In this document: piece by piece, positions 20,550 through 33,599 of the stretch | How the letters are laid out: each line of letters starts with the position of its first letter | How positions within the stretch are numbered: position 1 is the first letter of the stretch | Source: Phyto melanocephala | Taxonomy: Eukaryota; Arthropoda; Insecta; Diptera; Rhinophoridae | Direction of reading: 5' to 3' | DNA length: 64,000 nucleotides | Assembly (NCBI GenBank): GCA_941918925.1 | Contig: OW799235.1 | Coordinates: 41,584,201-41,648,200 of the forward strand | Made by a program: the position numbers and the translations under genes | The notes under the pieces: model-generated | Seen by the model: only the letters and a program-made list of their open reading frames with translations | The model's database searches: none | Told to the model about the DNA's origin: nothing

Positions 20550-22637
20550 GCAAAGCCACATGTAATAGAAATAAAATAAGATATCGATCATAAAAATCGA
20601 TTTATTCCTTTTGAATTAAACCACAATTAAGTGAACTTTCTCATTTTCACAAAAATTTCGGCTGTGCCGAATCTTTTATACCCACTACCAATTTCGCGTA
20701 CTTTTTAAGCACAATATTTATTAGTTTGTTAATCGCTATGGAATAATCTCTTTATAATAAAATATGTGTCACTTTCTTTGTAATCGGTGGTAAAATGTTA
20801 AGGGCCGATGTTGAATTTGAACCACACCTACACGTCAAGTTTTTTTTTCTGCATTTCATTTACATTTCTCAATCTCAGACTGACCAAATTTGAACCATGG
20901 AAAGATACGCAATCGAGTTTATTATAGAAATGGGCATTCAAATCAAAATGCATTTCGTGCACTTCGAGACACTTTTGGTCAACATAATCGTTCAAATTCC
21001 TCCACACCCGGAAGCATTGTGAAAAATATTTAAATTTCAGCAAACAGGTCTGTATGAAATGTGAAAACATCTGTAAATGCCTTTTTAGTTCGTTGAACGG
21101 AAACATTGCTGTTTTTCGCGATAGTGTGGCAAAGGAGCAGTCAACCTCGACTCATCATCGTGCCCAACAGTTGAACATCAACATTGTCATTGAAAATTTG
21201 GACCATCGGATGGAGGTGTGGCACCGAGATCGCGGCTGAAATTTAACTGATATTATGTTCCACACTTAATTGAACCATACCAAATTATCATAATAAAAAA
21301 TGACAATAATATCCTAACTAATTAGTTTTTGATTCAAAATCAACATCGGCCCTTAAAATTTAACCACCCCTTATAACTTCGATATTGTAGTACAATTTTT
21401 TCGTAAACTTAGTCTTTCAATGAAAGTGGGCGTTAAAGTAGGCATGTCAGTATAGTTTCTGCTAATAAATAAAACTGAGATATTTCAATAGTCCTTTATT
21501 CTTCTAAAAGCTTTGTCCATAGAGAAATTATATGAATTTAAGCTAAACCGTTACATGGGAGGTAGGCTCTGAAGGTGTCACCTAAATTTTCTGGCATAAC
21601 AATGACATTGATTAGAAGGATATATGTAGCAAATTTCATCATCATACCTCAATTTTATCGGTTTTATGAACTTTTAATTTTCATTAACAGTATATAACGT
21701 GAAAAGTGGTCGTAATAGTAGGCGTGTCAAAGTTGTTTCTACTAATGAATACAACTAAGATGTTTCAATATAGTCCTCTTTTATTCAAAAATCTTAATTA
21801 ATAGGGAAATTATATGAATTTGAGATAAAGCGTTATATGGGAGGTGGGCGTAAATATGGGCGTGTCACATTTATTTTCCGTAAGAACAAAGTCTTTAACC
21901 AAAAAGCAATTTTTGCAAAATTTTAGAATCGTACATTAAATTTTTTCAGTTTTATTAGGTTTTAAATTATATATATACTGAAAAATACAGTGTGCGGTAT
22001 ACATTTTCGTGCATTTTGATCTATAGCTCCTTTTCTAATGCATAGATTTAAGCCATTTTCAGGGAAAAATAACGTTCTTACGCGGGAAACATATATTCGA
22101 AGTTTCATGGCTTTACGTTAATGCGTTTGGACACATTTGCATTTTATTCGATGCTGGAAGGACACGGTTCTTTCGACCTACTCTTGCATTACGAGCTATT
22201 TATAACTCTCTTCTTAATATTCCGATTTAGCCCATTTTCAATACCACCAAACAAACCTTGTATATAAGAAATATTCTGGCATCTAAATGGGTTTATCTGG
22301 GTCTAGAATGGATATTTTGATGTGTTACAAACGGAATGACAATAGTGGCGGGTATAAAAAAAGAAATTTATCGTGCACGCACAATTTTGAGCGTTTATAA
22401 CTTTGCTACCGCAATCGTAAAAATTAAACAACCTTTTGTTTATTATTTCTTTTGTATTCTGAGAATCACAAACATGTCAAAAATGTTTTTTCCAAGCAAT
22501 TTTCTGGAAGAACAACATTAAGTACTCAATTTTATGTATGTATATCACACAAAAAACTAAAATTTTGTGAAAATAAGCGAGTTCGATCGATTTTTATGAT
22601 CGATATCGTATTTTGTTACTATTACATGTGGCTTTGC
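20550..22637. repeat. Dispersed repeat flanked by 51-bp inverted repeats
   Basis: 20550-20601 (GCAAAGCCACATGTAATAG...) matches the reverse complement of 22586-22637 with a few changes. Inside lies a dispersed repeat that starts TTCGGCTGTGCCGAAT near 20660 and is shared with 55545-55770 and 56140-56420. It also holds a diverged tandem duplication of about 285 bp (around GGGAAATTATATGAATTT, 21520 and 21806). It has no coding capacity of its own. A mariner-like remnant has inserted at 20783. Confidence 0.6.
20783..21371 (+). mobile_element. Mariner-like element remnant, internally deleted
   Basis: Terminal inverted repeats of about 40 bp (GGTGGTNAAATNTTAAGGGC...) end at 20783 and 21371, with TA on both sides. 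Comparison with the empty repeat copy at 55545 confirms the insertion point (CTTTGTA/TAACTTCGAT). The plus strand keeps a transposase N-terminus (MERYAIE, AFRALRDTFGQHNRS, then VFRDSVAKEQSTSTHHRAQQ). It jumps directly to the C-terminal end (VIENLDHRMEV, NLTDIMFHT), so the catalytic core is deleted. Frameshifts and stops are present. Confidence 0.82.
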
Positions 22638-22865
22638 GATATTGCCAGTATAAAACGTATGTTTATTAAAATTAATGTAAGTTTAAATAATGTTTTTGGA
22701 ATATCTACTTCAAATCTGAATTAGAATTTTTGTTTTTGTATATGCCCGAAAGTTTTTAATGGAACTTCAAAATTTTACAATAATTTTCAAGAATAAAACA
22801 GTTTTGTGCAATTTTTCTTAATACACTTCTTTTTTTTTTGTATTACATATTGATTAAATATAAAT

Positions 22866-22872
22866 TTTTATT
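22866..22872 (-). terminator. Poly(A) signal of Lamtor1
   Basis: The minus strand reads AATAAA about 46 nt after the TAA stop (22918-22920). No closer signal is present. Confidence 0.6.
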
Positions 22873-22917
22873 ATCTGTATTTTAATATGTACATAAAATT
22901 AAAAATTGACGCAAAAA

Positions 22918-25900
22918 TTAAGGAATTCTAAACGAAACAACAATAGATTCCTTGTGTTCTATTTTAATATCCAGCAATGCAATACGTAGTTGATCGATCG
23001 CACTATTTATCTGTAAATATATACATTTATAATATTTCATGATAATAAAGTAAATATTATAAACTTACTTGAATAATATCATTTAAAAGAACTGGTGTGG
23101 CTAAAATTATTTCAGGATTTGACATATCCTTTAAAATTCCTGAAAAAAAGATTAAGATAAAAAGATTTTAAATTTCAATAATATAATTATTAAATATATT
23201 AAAGGATAAAACAACATACAATTTAGTAATAAATTAGTCACATGTGAACATGTGATTAACTGCCTAACTATTAAAACAAATAATTTTTTTTAATATGTTC
23301 CATGAAAGCTCTTAATATAATAATATTGTTGATATCACAATTTTAAGGTAAAGTTGATTAAGAAACCTCGTATCAACTAAAAACTTATACAAACTTTAGA
23401 AACATTTACTAAAATTGATAGTTTTGTACAAAAGAATCTCAGTGATTTTTCATCAAATTTCTTATTTTAAAATTAGACCTCCTTCGTTTTTTATAAGTAC
23501 TTATGAGGAAAATCTTAGGGTATCCAATACATTTCATACAGCCAATTTATTGCTGTCTCCGAATTAAAGTATATGTGGCCAAAAGTTACCATGTTCATAA
23601 CGATTTGACTGCAGAAGGTCACTGCTTGAGTCTTAGCCAAAAAAGTTCTCTGCCGATCAGATGACTGAGAATCTGTATGTTTCTATTCTACCATCTTCAT
23701 CGAATATAAAAAATAAATACGATGGTTCGAACAGCGGTATGGTTACAGCTGATGGCTCGAACAATGACGGACAGATGAAGCAATACGAATTAACGAAAAC
23801 CGATTCTTATACCCTTCTTGAACGAAATGCATTAGATAAAGTCAAAAAGCTGCAGTGGTAGGGAGGTCGAGCAATTTTACAATCTGTACCGACTGCAACA
23901 GAAACAAAGTCAGCGTGCGGACTGGTCAAAGGCTAAAAGTCGTCAACTACGGTAACAAGCATTCATTTGAATTCTTAAAAACCTTAGTTGAGGGCTGTGG
24001 CGATCTATGGCCGGAGGCTAAACTTGAAGTTATACCGGCTTCAGAGTTAACTTTACGGGCAGTAACAGTATAGGTTCCACCGCCCGTAAGTCTGGTGGAA
24101 ACTATATTGTCAGTGCTGGCCAAGCAGAACGAAGGTCTCATTTACAGACCAATGAAAGTTGGTGACTTCACTGGCCTGTAAGGAGAACGCAGAAAGGGAT
24201 ATCAGATTCGCCGTGATCAGATTGTCAGGATTGGTCTTGTGTCCATCAGATTTTGCTTCTCGAAGACTTACAGCCAAGGAAGCTGCGATTGGTGCAAATA
24301 AACCTGCACCACAGTGAAGCAGCATTAGCCGAACTGACAGATTCCAGGACGTGGCCCTATTCCAGGAACCTTAGATTAACAACAACTAAGTTCGCGGATT
24401 AGGCTTAAGGAATTATATGTAATTATATATAACTACTAACAATCTCTATATAAGTATGTAATACGGGCAATATGTCAACATTCAAAATTAGGGATAGGAA
24501 GGTAGTTATAGATATCACTTTGACGAATAGGGGAAATGATTTTGTAACGCTTTGAAGGAAATTTTGAATTAGATTATACCAAAGCTAGTAGAAAACCTTA
24601 TAGAAACCAGCGCAGAACGGATTTGGCGACTTTTAGGGAGGCTACTATACCTAGCATAGAGAAAATATCAATGGGGGATTGTACACACTCTAATATAAAT
24701 TCGGTGGTGTAAAAACTCACCAAAACTCTTGTGGGAAGCTGTGGGGTGACATGTCCATTTATCTTTCCAGGGAGAATGGAACTGAACTTTCAAAGGTCTA
24801 TGGTTAAGAGAAAATTTAATAGATCGAAGACAAGCAGGAAGGCCGACACTGGAAGAGCTATAAAGTGTGCTTCAATAAGTACAAAAGGGAGCTCAAGAGT
24901 GCCAAATGGGCGTCGTTGACAAGATTTCGCGAGTCCATTGAGTCGGTAAATGAGATATCAAGGTTCACGAAAATATTATCCAAAGACAGACATATACAGA
25001 GTCTGGCTCGGAGACCCTGGGATTACTGATGGAAACTAAATTTCTTGGCTGTAAGAATATAGATGTTCATTTAACGGTGGTCGACCTAGGGGATAGTAAA
25101 CGGGAGATAGTTGGGAAGATGGTAACGACGGATAAATTGGCATGGCGGTTTGGGGCCTATAAGTCCCCGTGTCCGGATGGTAATATCCCTTCCATGTTGC
25201 AAAACGTCTCGTTTCTCCTACTGTTTATGAGAGTGTTTAGAACGTTTCTCCTGAGAAGATGCATACCTATGGGGTGGAGATGGGTTAGGGTTATTTTTAT
25301 ACCCAAGGCTGGTAAGACAGGACAATCGAAGACCTATCAGCCTATCGTATTTTCTGCTCAAGACGTTAGAGAGACTAGTAGATCATTATCTGAGGGACTT
25401 ATTGACCACCATGTCATCAGTGAGCCTCAACATGCTTATTCTAAAGGTAGATCTGTTGAGTGTTCTGCATGTTGTGGTGGATTTTATAAAACGTAGCTTT
25501 TATGATAGGGAATATACGCTAGCGGCGTTTTTGGATGTGGAAGGGAATAATGCTTACAAGTATAGAGGCGATTATGACGGCTGTATGTAGGATGGGGGGG
25601 TCAGGAATTTTTTGGTTAGATGGATAACCTCAATGTTGGAAAGTAGGGTTTTAATTTCTAGCTTAGGGGATTTCAGTATCGGGGAAGTTGTGAACAGGTG
25701 TACACTTCAGGAAGGGGTTTCATTGCTCACTAACTACTAACGGTCAATGTTATCTTAAAGCAATTTGAGAGTGAAGGCAGGAAGATCGTGGCATACTCGA
25801 ATGACGTAGTGCAGCTGGTCACGGGAAGATTTCTTTCGACGATTAGCGAAGTACTTCATTCAACACTATGTACACTATCGTCGTGGGCTTAAAGGAATGG

Positions 25901-28900
25901 GAGAAGACTAAACTCGATCTCTTTATAAGAGGCTGCGCTCAGGGCCTTGAAGGAACTTTATGTCAAATCTAGACTGGTTAGGGAATGTAGGAGAGCATCT
26001 CGGAGTGCAAGCTGGAGAACATCATTGGTTTTTATTCGGTATTGTATTCTATTTATTTTGGTTTTTTCGCCTATTAAAGGGAACACAATGGACTATGATG
26101 GTCTCCGAGTAGGGTGTTGAGCGTATCATTTGCTACTACCTACCTAAAACATTATTAACAAAGTTCTACTAACTGGTCTAATAAAAGATTTCCCGAATTT
26201 CATTGATGACAATAAGGTTCAAAATTTACATGACGATATAAGAGATTTTCGTCACATAGACTTTATTAAATATTTTTACTTTTTTTGTCATTTCTATAAT
26301 TTTATAAGGGGTGTCTCGAAATGCTTTTTTACATTGTTTACAGGGCACTACGCAAACAATTATTATTTAATTCATTTTTTTGGTCCACTCTGTGATAGTT
26401 ATAAGTGTCAACAATACTTTGTTAATAAGTTTATTCAAATTATTTAATCCTTATTTAAAATGTCGTCAAATAGAGAAAAAGTGAGAAAAAATATTGTGGA
26501 TATTTATAATGAAAATAAACAACTTTCTTACGTTAAATATTTCGAAGTCGCTTGTAGAACGAATAAAGAAAAAATAAAATTTAAGAACATTCAAAGTCAA
26601 GAAAGCTCCAAACCGAAACGAAAAAAGGAACAAAAACGGCAAGAGTAAGAGCAAGACAGTTGCTACGTCACAAATTAAATAATTTTAATGGATGTATTTT
26701 AATAGACGATGAAACCTATTGTAAGGCTGACTATTCAGAGCTTTCTGGTCAGGGTTTTTATGTTTCTAATAAAAGAGCTAATGTTTCCGATAAATTAAAG
26801 TATAAAAAGATTTCAAAATTCGCCAAAATATATATGATATGGCAAGCAATATGTACATGTGGAAAAACTTCAAAGGCAATCATTGTGAATCGTACAATGA
26901 ACAGCCAATTTTATATTAATGAGTGCCTGAAAAGGCTGAATTGCCATTATACAGAAGCCACAATATACCTCCACTGTTTTGGCCCGACTTGGCAAGCTGC
27001 CACTACAACAAAGACGTCCTTGAGTGGTATGAGGCCAACAAAATAAATTTTGTACCGAAAAACATGAATCCACCTAATTGTCCAGAGCTAAGGCCTATTG
27101 CATGCTATTGGGCTATAATTAAGCAGTACCTAAGAACAAAGTTGAAAGCATCTGCAAATGTAAAAAAATTTGGATTTATTTAGAAAAAAGCTATCAAACA
27201 CTTCGGTAAAACGTGTGTCCAACGTTTAATGCAAAGCGTTAAGAAAAAAGTGCAAAATTTTGCAAAAGAAAATAAAATTTGAAACTTTGTTTTTTTGCAG
27301 AATAAAGTTTAGAAATTTTTCTCCATTACGCCAAAAAAATGTATTTTTTGTTTGAAAAAAACTAGATTTGGGAGAAATTTTAAAATGTAAAAAACCATTT
27401 CGAGACACCCCTTAATTAATACAAATATACTGTAAATCATTTTTATTTTGGCTCAAGTTCATTTATTTACATTATTTCCTAAAACATTTTCTTAAATTAA
27501 ATTCAATAAAAAACAAGAATCTGATAATACCCTTTACCATCATGTACATAGGTATAATATATCGGTATAATCCCACATCGTAGCTTAACCTTTATTCCAT
27601 GTTACATGCCATTTTTCTTTATTATTTCCGACGCCATCCTCGATTTTGTTTTTATAGTTAGTTATCTGTATTATACTAGTCAAGCCCTTTAATTTGATAC
27701 CCATATTAATGGGATTAAAAAAATTTGATCCTTCATTTTGTCTTAGACGCCATCTTTGGTTTTGCGTTTCTTAATAATTAACTGTATTCTACTGATCAAG
27801 CCCTTTCATTTGATACCAATATTGTTCAAGAAGTTACATTTTAAAATACCAGATTTGACCCATATATAAATTTATTGTCCGCCATTTTGTAGTGGCGACC
27901 AACATGAATTTTAAGTTTTTTATAGTGTTTATATTGCGCTGTCAAGTCCGTTCATATGGTACCAATATTGCCTCTCTCGGTTGTCTAGAAGCTAAAAAAA
28001 ATTATTTTCGTTTGTAAATTTTTGGAATATATATTTAAAAAAAATGTTTGCCTATAACTTAGATTAGAGTCCGCTTTATCCAAAATTTTTCACGAATATC
28101 TCTTAAGGCATATTAAATCTATAAATAGTAGCAAAGGTACCTATAAATTATATGGCTGAAAAATTTTAATTTTGGTTGTAAAAATATGAGAAAAAGTTGA
28201 TTTCAACCAACACATGGGCAGACGGTCAGGGCTTAATCGACTCCTCTATTCACAAGCTTTCAGAAAATATGTACTTTATGGGGTCGGAAATGAAAATTGT
28301 AGAAATTACAAACGGAATGACAAAGCTATATATACCCTTGTGCACCACAGGTGAAGGGAATAATAATACATTTTCGAAACCAGCGCGATTTCATCATCAG
28401 CGCTCTTTATCGGTATACTCATATGTAATTTGAATTGTAACATAAATACTATTTTACACAAAACTTAAAGCCAATTCAACAAATTAATCTAAAACAACTG
28501 AAATACCAAAAGAAACACTAGAAGAAGCAATTGAAAAACGTCAAAACGGAAAGAGCCAATTAAAGAAACAACAAGAGCAACAGAATCAACAACCACTGAA
28601 ATCAAGTAAAAACATCAACAAAACGTGTAATACACATACAAAAACAAACACCTTAAAACGATAAAACTCTTAAACTCAATCAACAAAAGAAACTTTAGAA
28701 ACTCTCAAAAACATTACAAATGATTATATTAACCCTGCAAACAATATCGATACCAACTTAGATATCAGTTTGGTATACATTTGTATATCACTGGAGATAT
28801 ACACAAAACCTACTTTTAATACTCACCTCACATCATTGGTGAGTTTAAATCTAAATAAATAAATAAAAATGTATGGTCCTTAAAATTCTACAATGGAATA

Positions 28901-31900
28901 TTAACTGATTCCACAACAACTTACACGACCTACAACTTCTTATAAATGTGTAATCACCATAAATATGTGATAGCTATACAAGAAACACATTTAGAATAAA
29001 ATCTATACAATTAGGTCATTATGACGCAGTCATAAACAATAGTAATACAAATCGTGCTATGGGCGGTACCACATTACTCGTAAAACAATCAATTTCGCAG
29101 AAATTTTATCCATCAAATCTTAACTTTTATGCCGTTTGAAAAGATTAAATCTTAAAACATATATTAACATACTATTGTTATATGATCCACCATTTCGATG
29201 CCTATAGAATGAAGATTTAAATGTTTTGAATAACCATATTGGTGCTGCAACGTTAATACTAGGTGGTTTTAATGCTCACAATACAATTTAAGGGTTCACA
29301 AACTTTAAAAAAATCATGATGAATGTATAAAGCAGTTTTGTGCACTTTTAAACCTAATTGTATTTACACACATTAATAAACCCATTCTACGTTTGCTCAT
29401 GTTGACATTTCTATTGCCTCATTACCTTTGTATCCTTTTCTCTCGTGGCAGATAGACAATCAACTATACGGAAGTGACATTACATACAACAATAATATAG
29501 ACTGCTCAAACACAACCCCAAACAAACATATAAAATTAGAAACAGATCTTGCAAATTGGCCTTAATATAAAATTTTCATAAACTCGAAAATTGTCACCTT
29601 AGAACTATCGAAGAACAAAAATAAAGATGCTGAAAAAGTTAAAAAAATCTCAAAAGCTTCAGCTAACGAATCAATTCTCAGAATTAGGTAGGTAGGTAGG
29701 AAAGGGGGATGCAGAAAGCAGTATCTGCCTCCTACACCCACACTCGGAGACCAATAAGGTCCATTGCGTTACCCTTTCATATATTAAGGATAGAAAAGAG
29801 AGAGAGAGAGAGAGAAAGTTTCCAAAGATATAATACAAGAGAAAATAATAAAAATAAAAATGAAATAAAAACATATTCTCTACGAGCCCCATTGCATGTT
29901 CACTAGCCACCCGATCGCCATAATGAATCCGATAATATTCCCCAGCTCGCACTTTGAAACATCACCCAACTCGTCGTGAAATCGTTTACCTAACCACTTT
30001 AGCCTGTGATTATGTAGCCTTGGCCAGTGACAGACAATGTGTTCTACAGTTTTCAACTCCTCCTCATCCTCACACATCCTACAATAATCCGGAGTATCGC
30101 GATCCCATTTACTAATCCTAGCCCTCACAGGACAGTGCCCTGTTAAAACCCCAATAGTGGCCCTCAGAATTAACTACAAGTTAAACCAATATACTGGTGG
30201 ATTAAACAACTTAGCAATACTATATAAAATAAAGCAAGAAAATTGGCACCTTTTTAAAAGAAATCCCACTATTCATATCAGTATAGAATACCGAAAAGCA
30301 AATGCATTATTTAAAACAAAAAAAAACGCTAAAAAATAATCTTTTTACAAATTTACGTCCGATATTAATCCATCATCTTCAATGCAAACAAAGCAAACAA
30401 GCTCTACGGTAAAAACACAACCAACAACATACGGAGTATAGAACTCTCGAATACAATTTAACAGAAATGAATGGGCATATGAATCAAGCGATTCAAACTT
30501 TAACAAAACTTATTTAAGCAACAAAAGGCAAGTTAATATTCGCATAAGTATAAACCTCATTTTTCTTCTAAATTTATTAGTTCGGAAATAATTTTAATAG
30601 AAGTCATCATGGTTTCTTGTAAAAACAATCTTCTTTACCCAAAACAATTAGCTTTTAAACCTCGTAAAGGCACTAGTGACGTTTTACTTTGTCTGGATCA
30701 GCAAATATTCAAATCTTTAGCTTCTGGCAATCACCTTGCAATCTTGTAGATCAACTTTGAAAAAACATTCGATAGAGTAGGCTCTTTTTGTTTTATTTTG
30801 ATTTATTTATTTCGATATTAATGTCTTTAGATAATTAACCACAGACAATTTAAAAACAATAAATCAACAAAATTATTGTTTATTTAGAAACAGAACAATT
30901 TTACATTTAATAATATTCGTATTCAAAGAAAAATCAATAAATCCATATAGCTTAATTCATTACAAATCTTTCTAAAAGGATCAGCATTCGCATAACTTGA
31001 CCTGAAGTATTTGATAGACAAAAAAACCAGGATAACGAGGTGGGCAGTGGGGAATGTTTATCAAAATGTTGGACAGCAGAAAAATAGAATTAATATCACC
31101 GATAATTAAATTTAATAAAAAGAATACATTCAACATAGTTCGTCTGCTCTTAAGAGTAGGCAGCTTTATAAAGTGTTTCTGCACAGATCCCAAACAACAG
31201 ATACAGCTGCGAACTTGAAAATAGCAGTACCCTCGGCCTATTCTTTTTAATTGATATAAATTTTATTCAGGGAGCTAAAGAATTAAAACTTGTACACTAA
31301 ATAATCGTAAGAACTTAAGAGATTAACTAAGAAATTAAACTACATGATATAAGTATTGAAATGTTTAGGGTTATCATCATCGATTTTTTTATTTTTCCCC
31401 CCCTAGGGAGTGCTTCATTGTATTCTTTAGAGTTTTGGGAGTAATCAGTACATTAAGCTGCGGGAAACTTTCGTACATCTGCGAGCATGGTGATTTATTT
31501 CCTTTCTTGTTGTTAGTATTTTCCGTTGGGGAATTTAATCCCAAGCCGTCATTGATGTCCTGAATTATCATTTCTTCAGTAATATCGTCCTCGATATTCA
31601 GCTTTGAGTGATTATCACTGTCATCACCAGTAAAATACCAGTCATCGTCGTTTTTGTTTAATTCATATGTTGTTGTTGGTTTATTAGTGCTTTTATTATT
31701 TGAGATTGTCTCAGAGATTGACTCTGATTCTGTTGAGTGAATTTTTTCTGTTGTAATTTCTTCGATTTTAGTTTTGTTGTTTTTGAATAGCGCTATATGT
31801 TGGTTTTTCTAGATTCATTTTATTTTTGACTTCTGCTTTGTTTACAGTTAATGTGGTTTGTATTTGTGATGGTTGTGATGTTATGTTGGGGTTATTGGTT

Positions 31901-33559
31901 TTGGAGAGAGAAATTACCGTATCATTCTGTATTTTGTCTGTTGATTGCATCTGATTTTCTGCAAGATTTGTTTTGTTTTGCATGCTTCTTTTACGTGCAT
32001 AATTCTGATCTACTGTAGAGGGGTCGGTATTTAAAATTTGTGCGTATGTTGGATTTAGATTGCCATTTCTTGAAATTGGTTTTAGTGTATTAAGGGTAGG
32101 ATTTTCATTAAAGAGCTTCCAAGCATCTCGTGTTGTACATCTTCTCGATATTTTTATATAATTCACGAACTTATGCTTCCAAAAAGTAGGGCATTCTGTA
32201 TCATACGAGGGATGGCTTTCACTTTGACAGTTCACACAATATCTTTTGTTACAGAGTTCATGTATTTCATTTTGACCACAATCACGACATAACTGAACGT
32301 TCCTACACCATTTTTTAGTGTGGCCCAGTCTTTGGCAATTTACGCATCTCATGGGATTAGGTATGTATTCTGAGACCGGAACTCTCTCCCAGCCTAGCTT
32401 CAAAAAATCTGGGCGATAGAAGAAATCAAAAGTGATTATCGCTGCACCTGTTGCTACTATTTGATCATTCTCTTTCTTCGTTATTTTGCGTACCTCAACT
32501 ACTTTTTGATCCTGCAGCAATTGTTGTAGTTCCTCTTGAGGGATATCTTTTATCTTTCGTGAAAAAATTCTGCCCTGTACAGTGTTAAGAGTTTTGTGCA
32601 TAGAAATTTTGACAGCGATACAGTCGATGAAGTTTGCTTTCAGAAATTGTTCAGCTATTTTGTTGTTTGGTACCTTGATAAGTAAGTCACCACTTCTCAT
32701 CTCCTTAACTTCAAGTTGGTCTCGTGATATGAAGTCCAGTCCTCTTTCCACCTGAAATACATTATGCGATGCTAATGGGAGAGCCTCCACATTTTTATCT
32801 GTTAACACTGATGATGCAACTAAATAGCGAGGAAGGTTGAGTTGATTATCTATTGTCTCTGGTAGTGGTACAAAATCTTCCGCCCGAGGTCCTTTGTTTC
32901 TGCTAGCTTTGCTTCTTCCAGATGAAGAGGCAAGCTCCCGAAACCGGTTATTGTCCGGGGGATGAACCCGTTCATATTGCTCACACACGAAAAAACCTCT
33001 TAAAGTATTGGATCAGTATTCCAATAAAAATAAAGGGCCAATTCAAAGTAGACTCTCATATTGTACTATGTCATATAATTCATATTAATATGACTAGTGA
33101 CTTTGAACACCTTTTGTTAACAAATTATGTATTTAATACAAGAAAGAAGACAAAGAGATGACGCTGTTAAAAATTGTATGTATACAGGAAAGAAGAAAAT
33201 AGAAAATATTCTCTCTGAGAGGTGAGAAGCGAAGAAATTCTCTCTGAGAGACAGTATGGTTAAAAGTATAACATAAACAATTTCTAATACATAGGAAACA
33301 AATGTGTAAAGTCATATTATTTTTTTTGTATGGAAATTACTAACAAAAATTTTAGGCATGCATAAAATAATTTGAAATAGTACAAATATGACTGATATGC
33401 AACCACTTTGAATTGGCTCAAAGAAATTAAGTAGATAAAAAGACACAAAAAGCACAGTTATTTTCTCTTTCTTAGCAGAGAAACACGTACTAAGTCTGCA
33501 AAAGCAAAACACCCGATAATAAAAAATATGTCTTTACACGGCGAATGCCTGAGAGAGAC

Positions 33560-33599
<40 letters not shown>

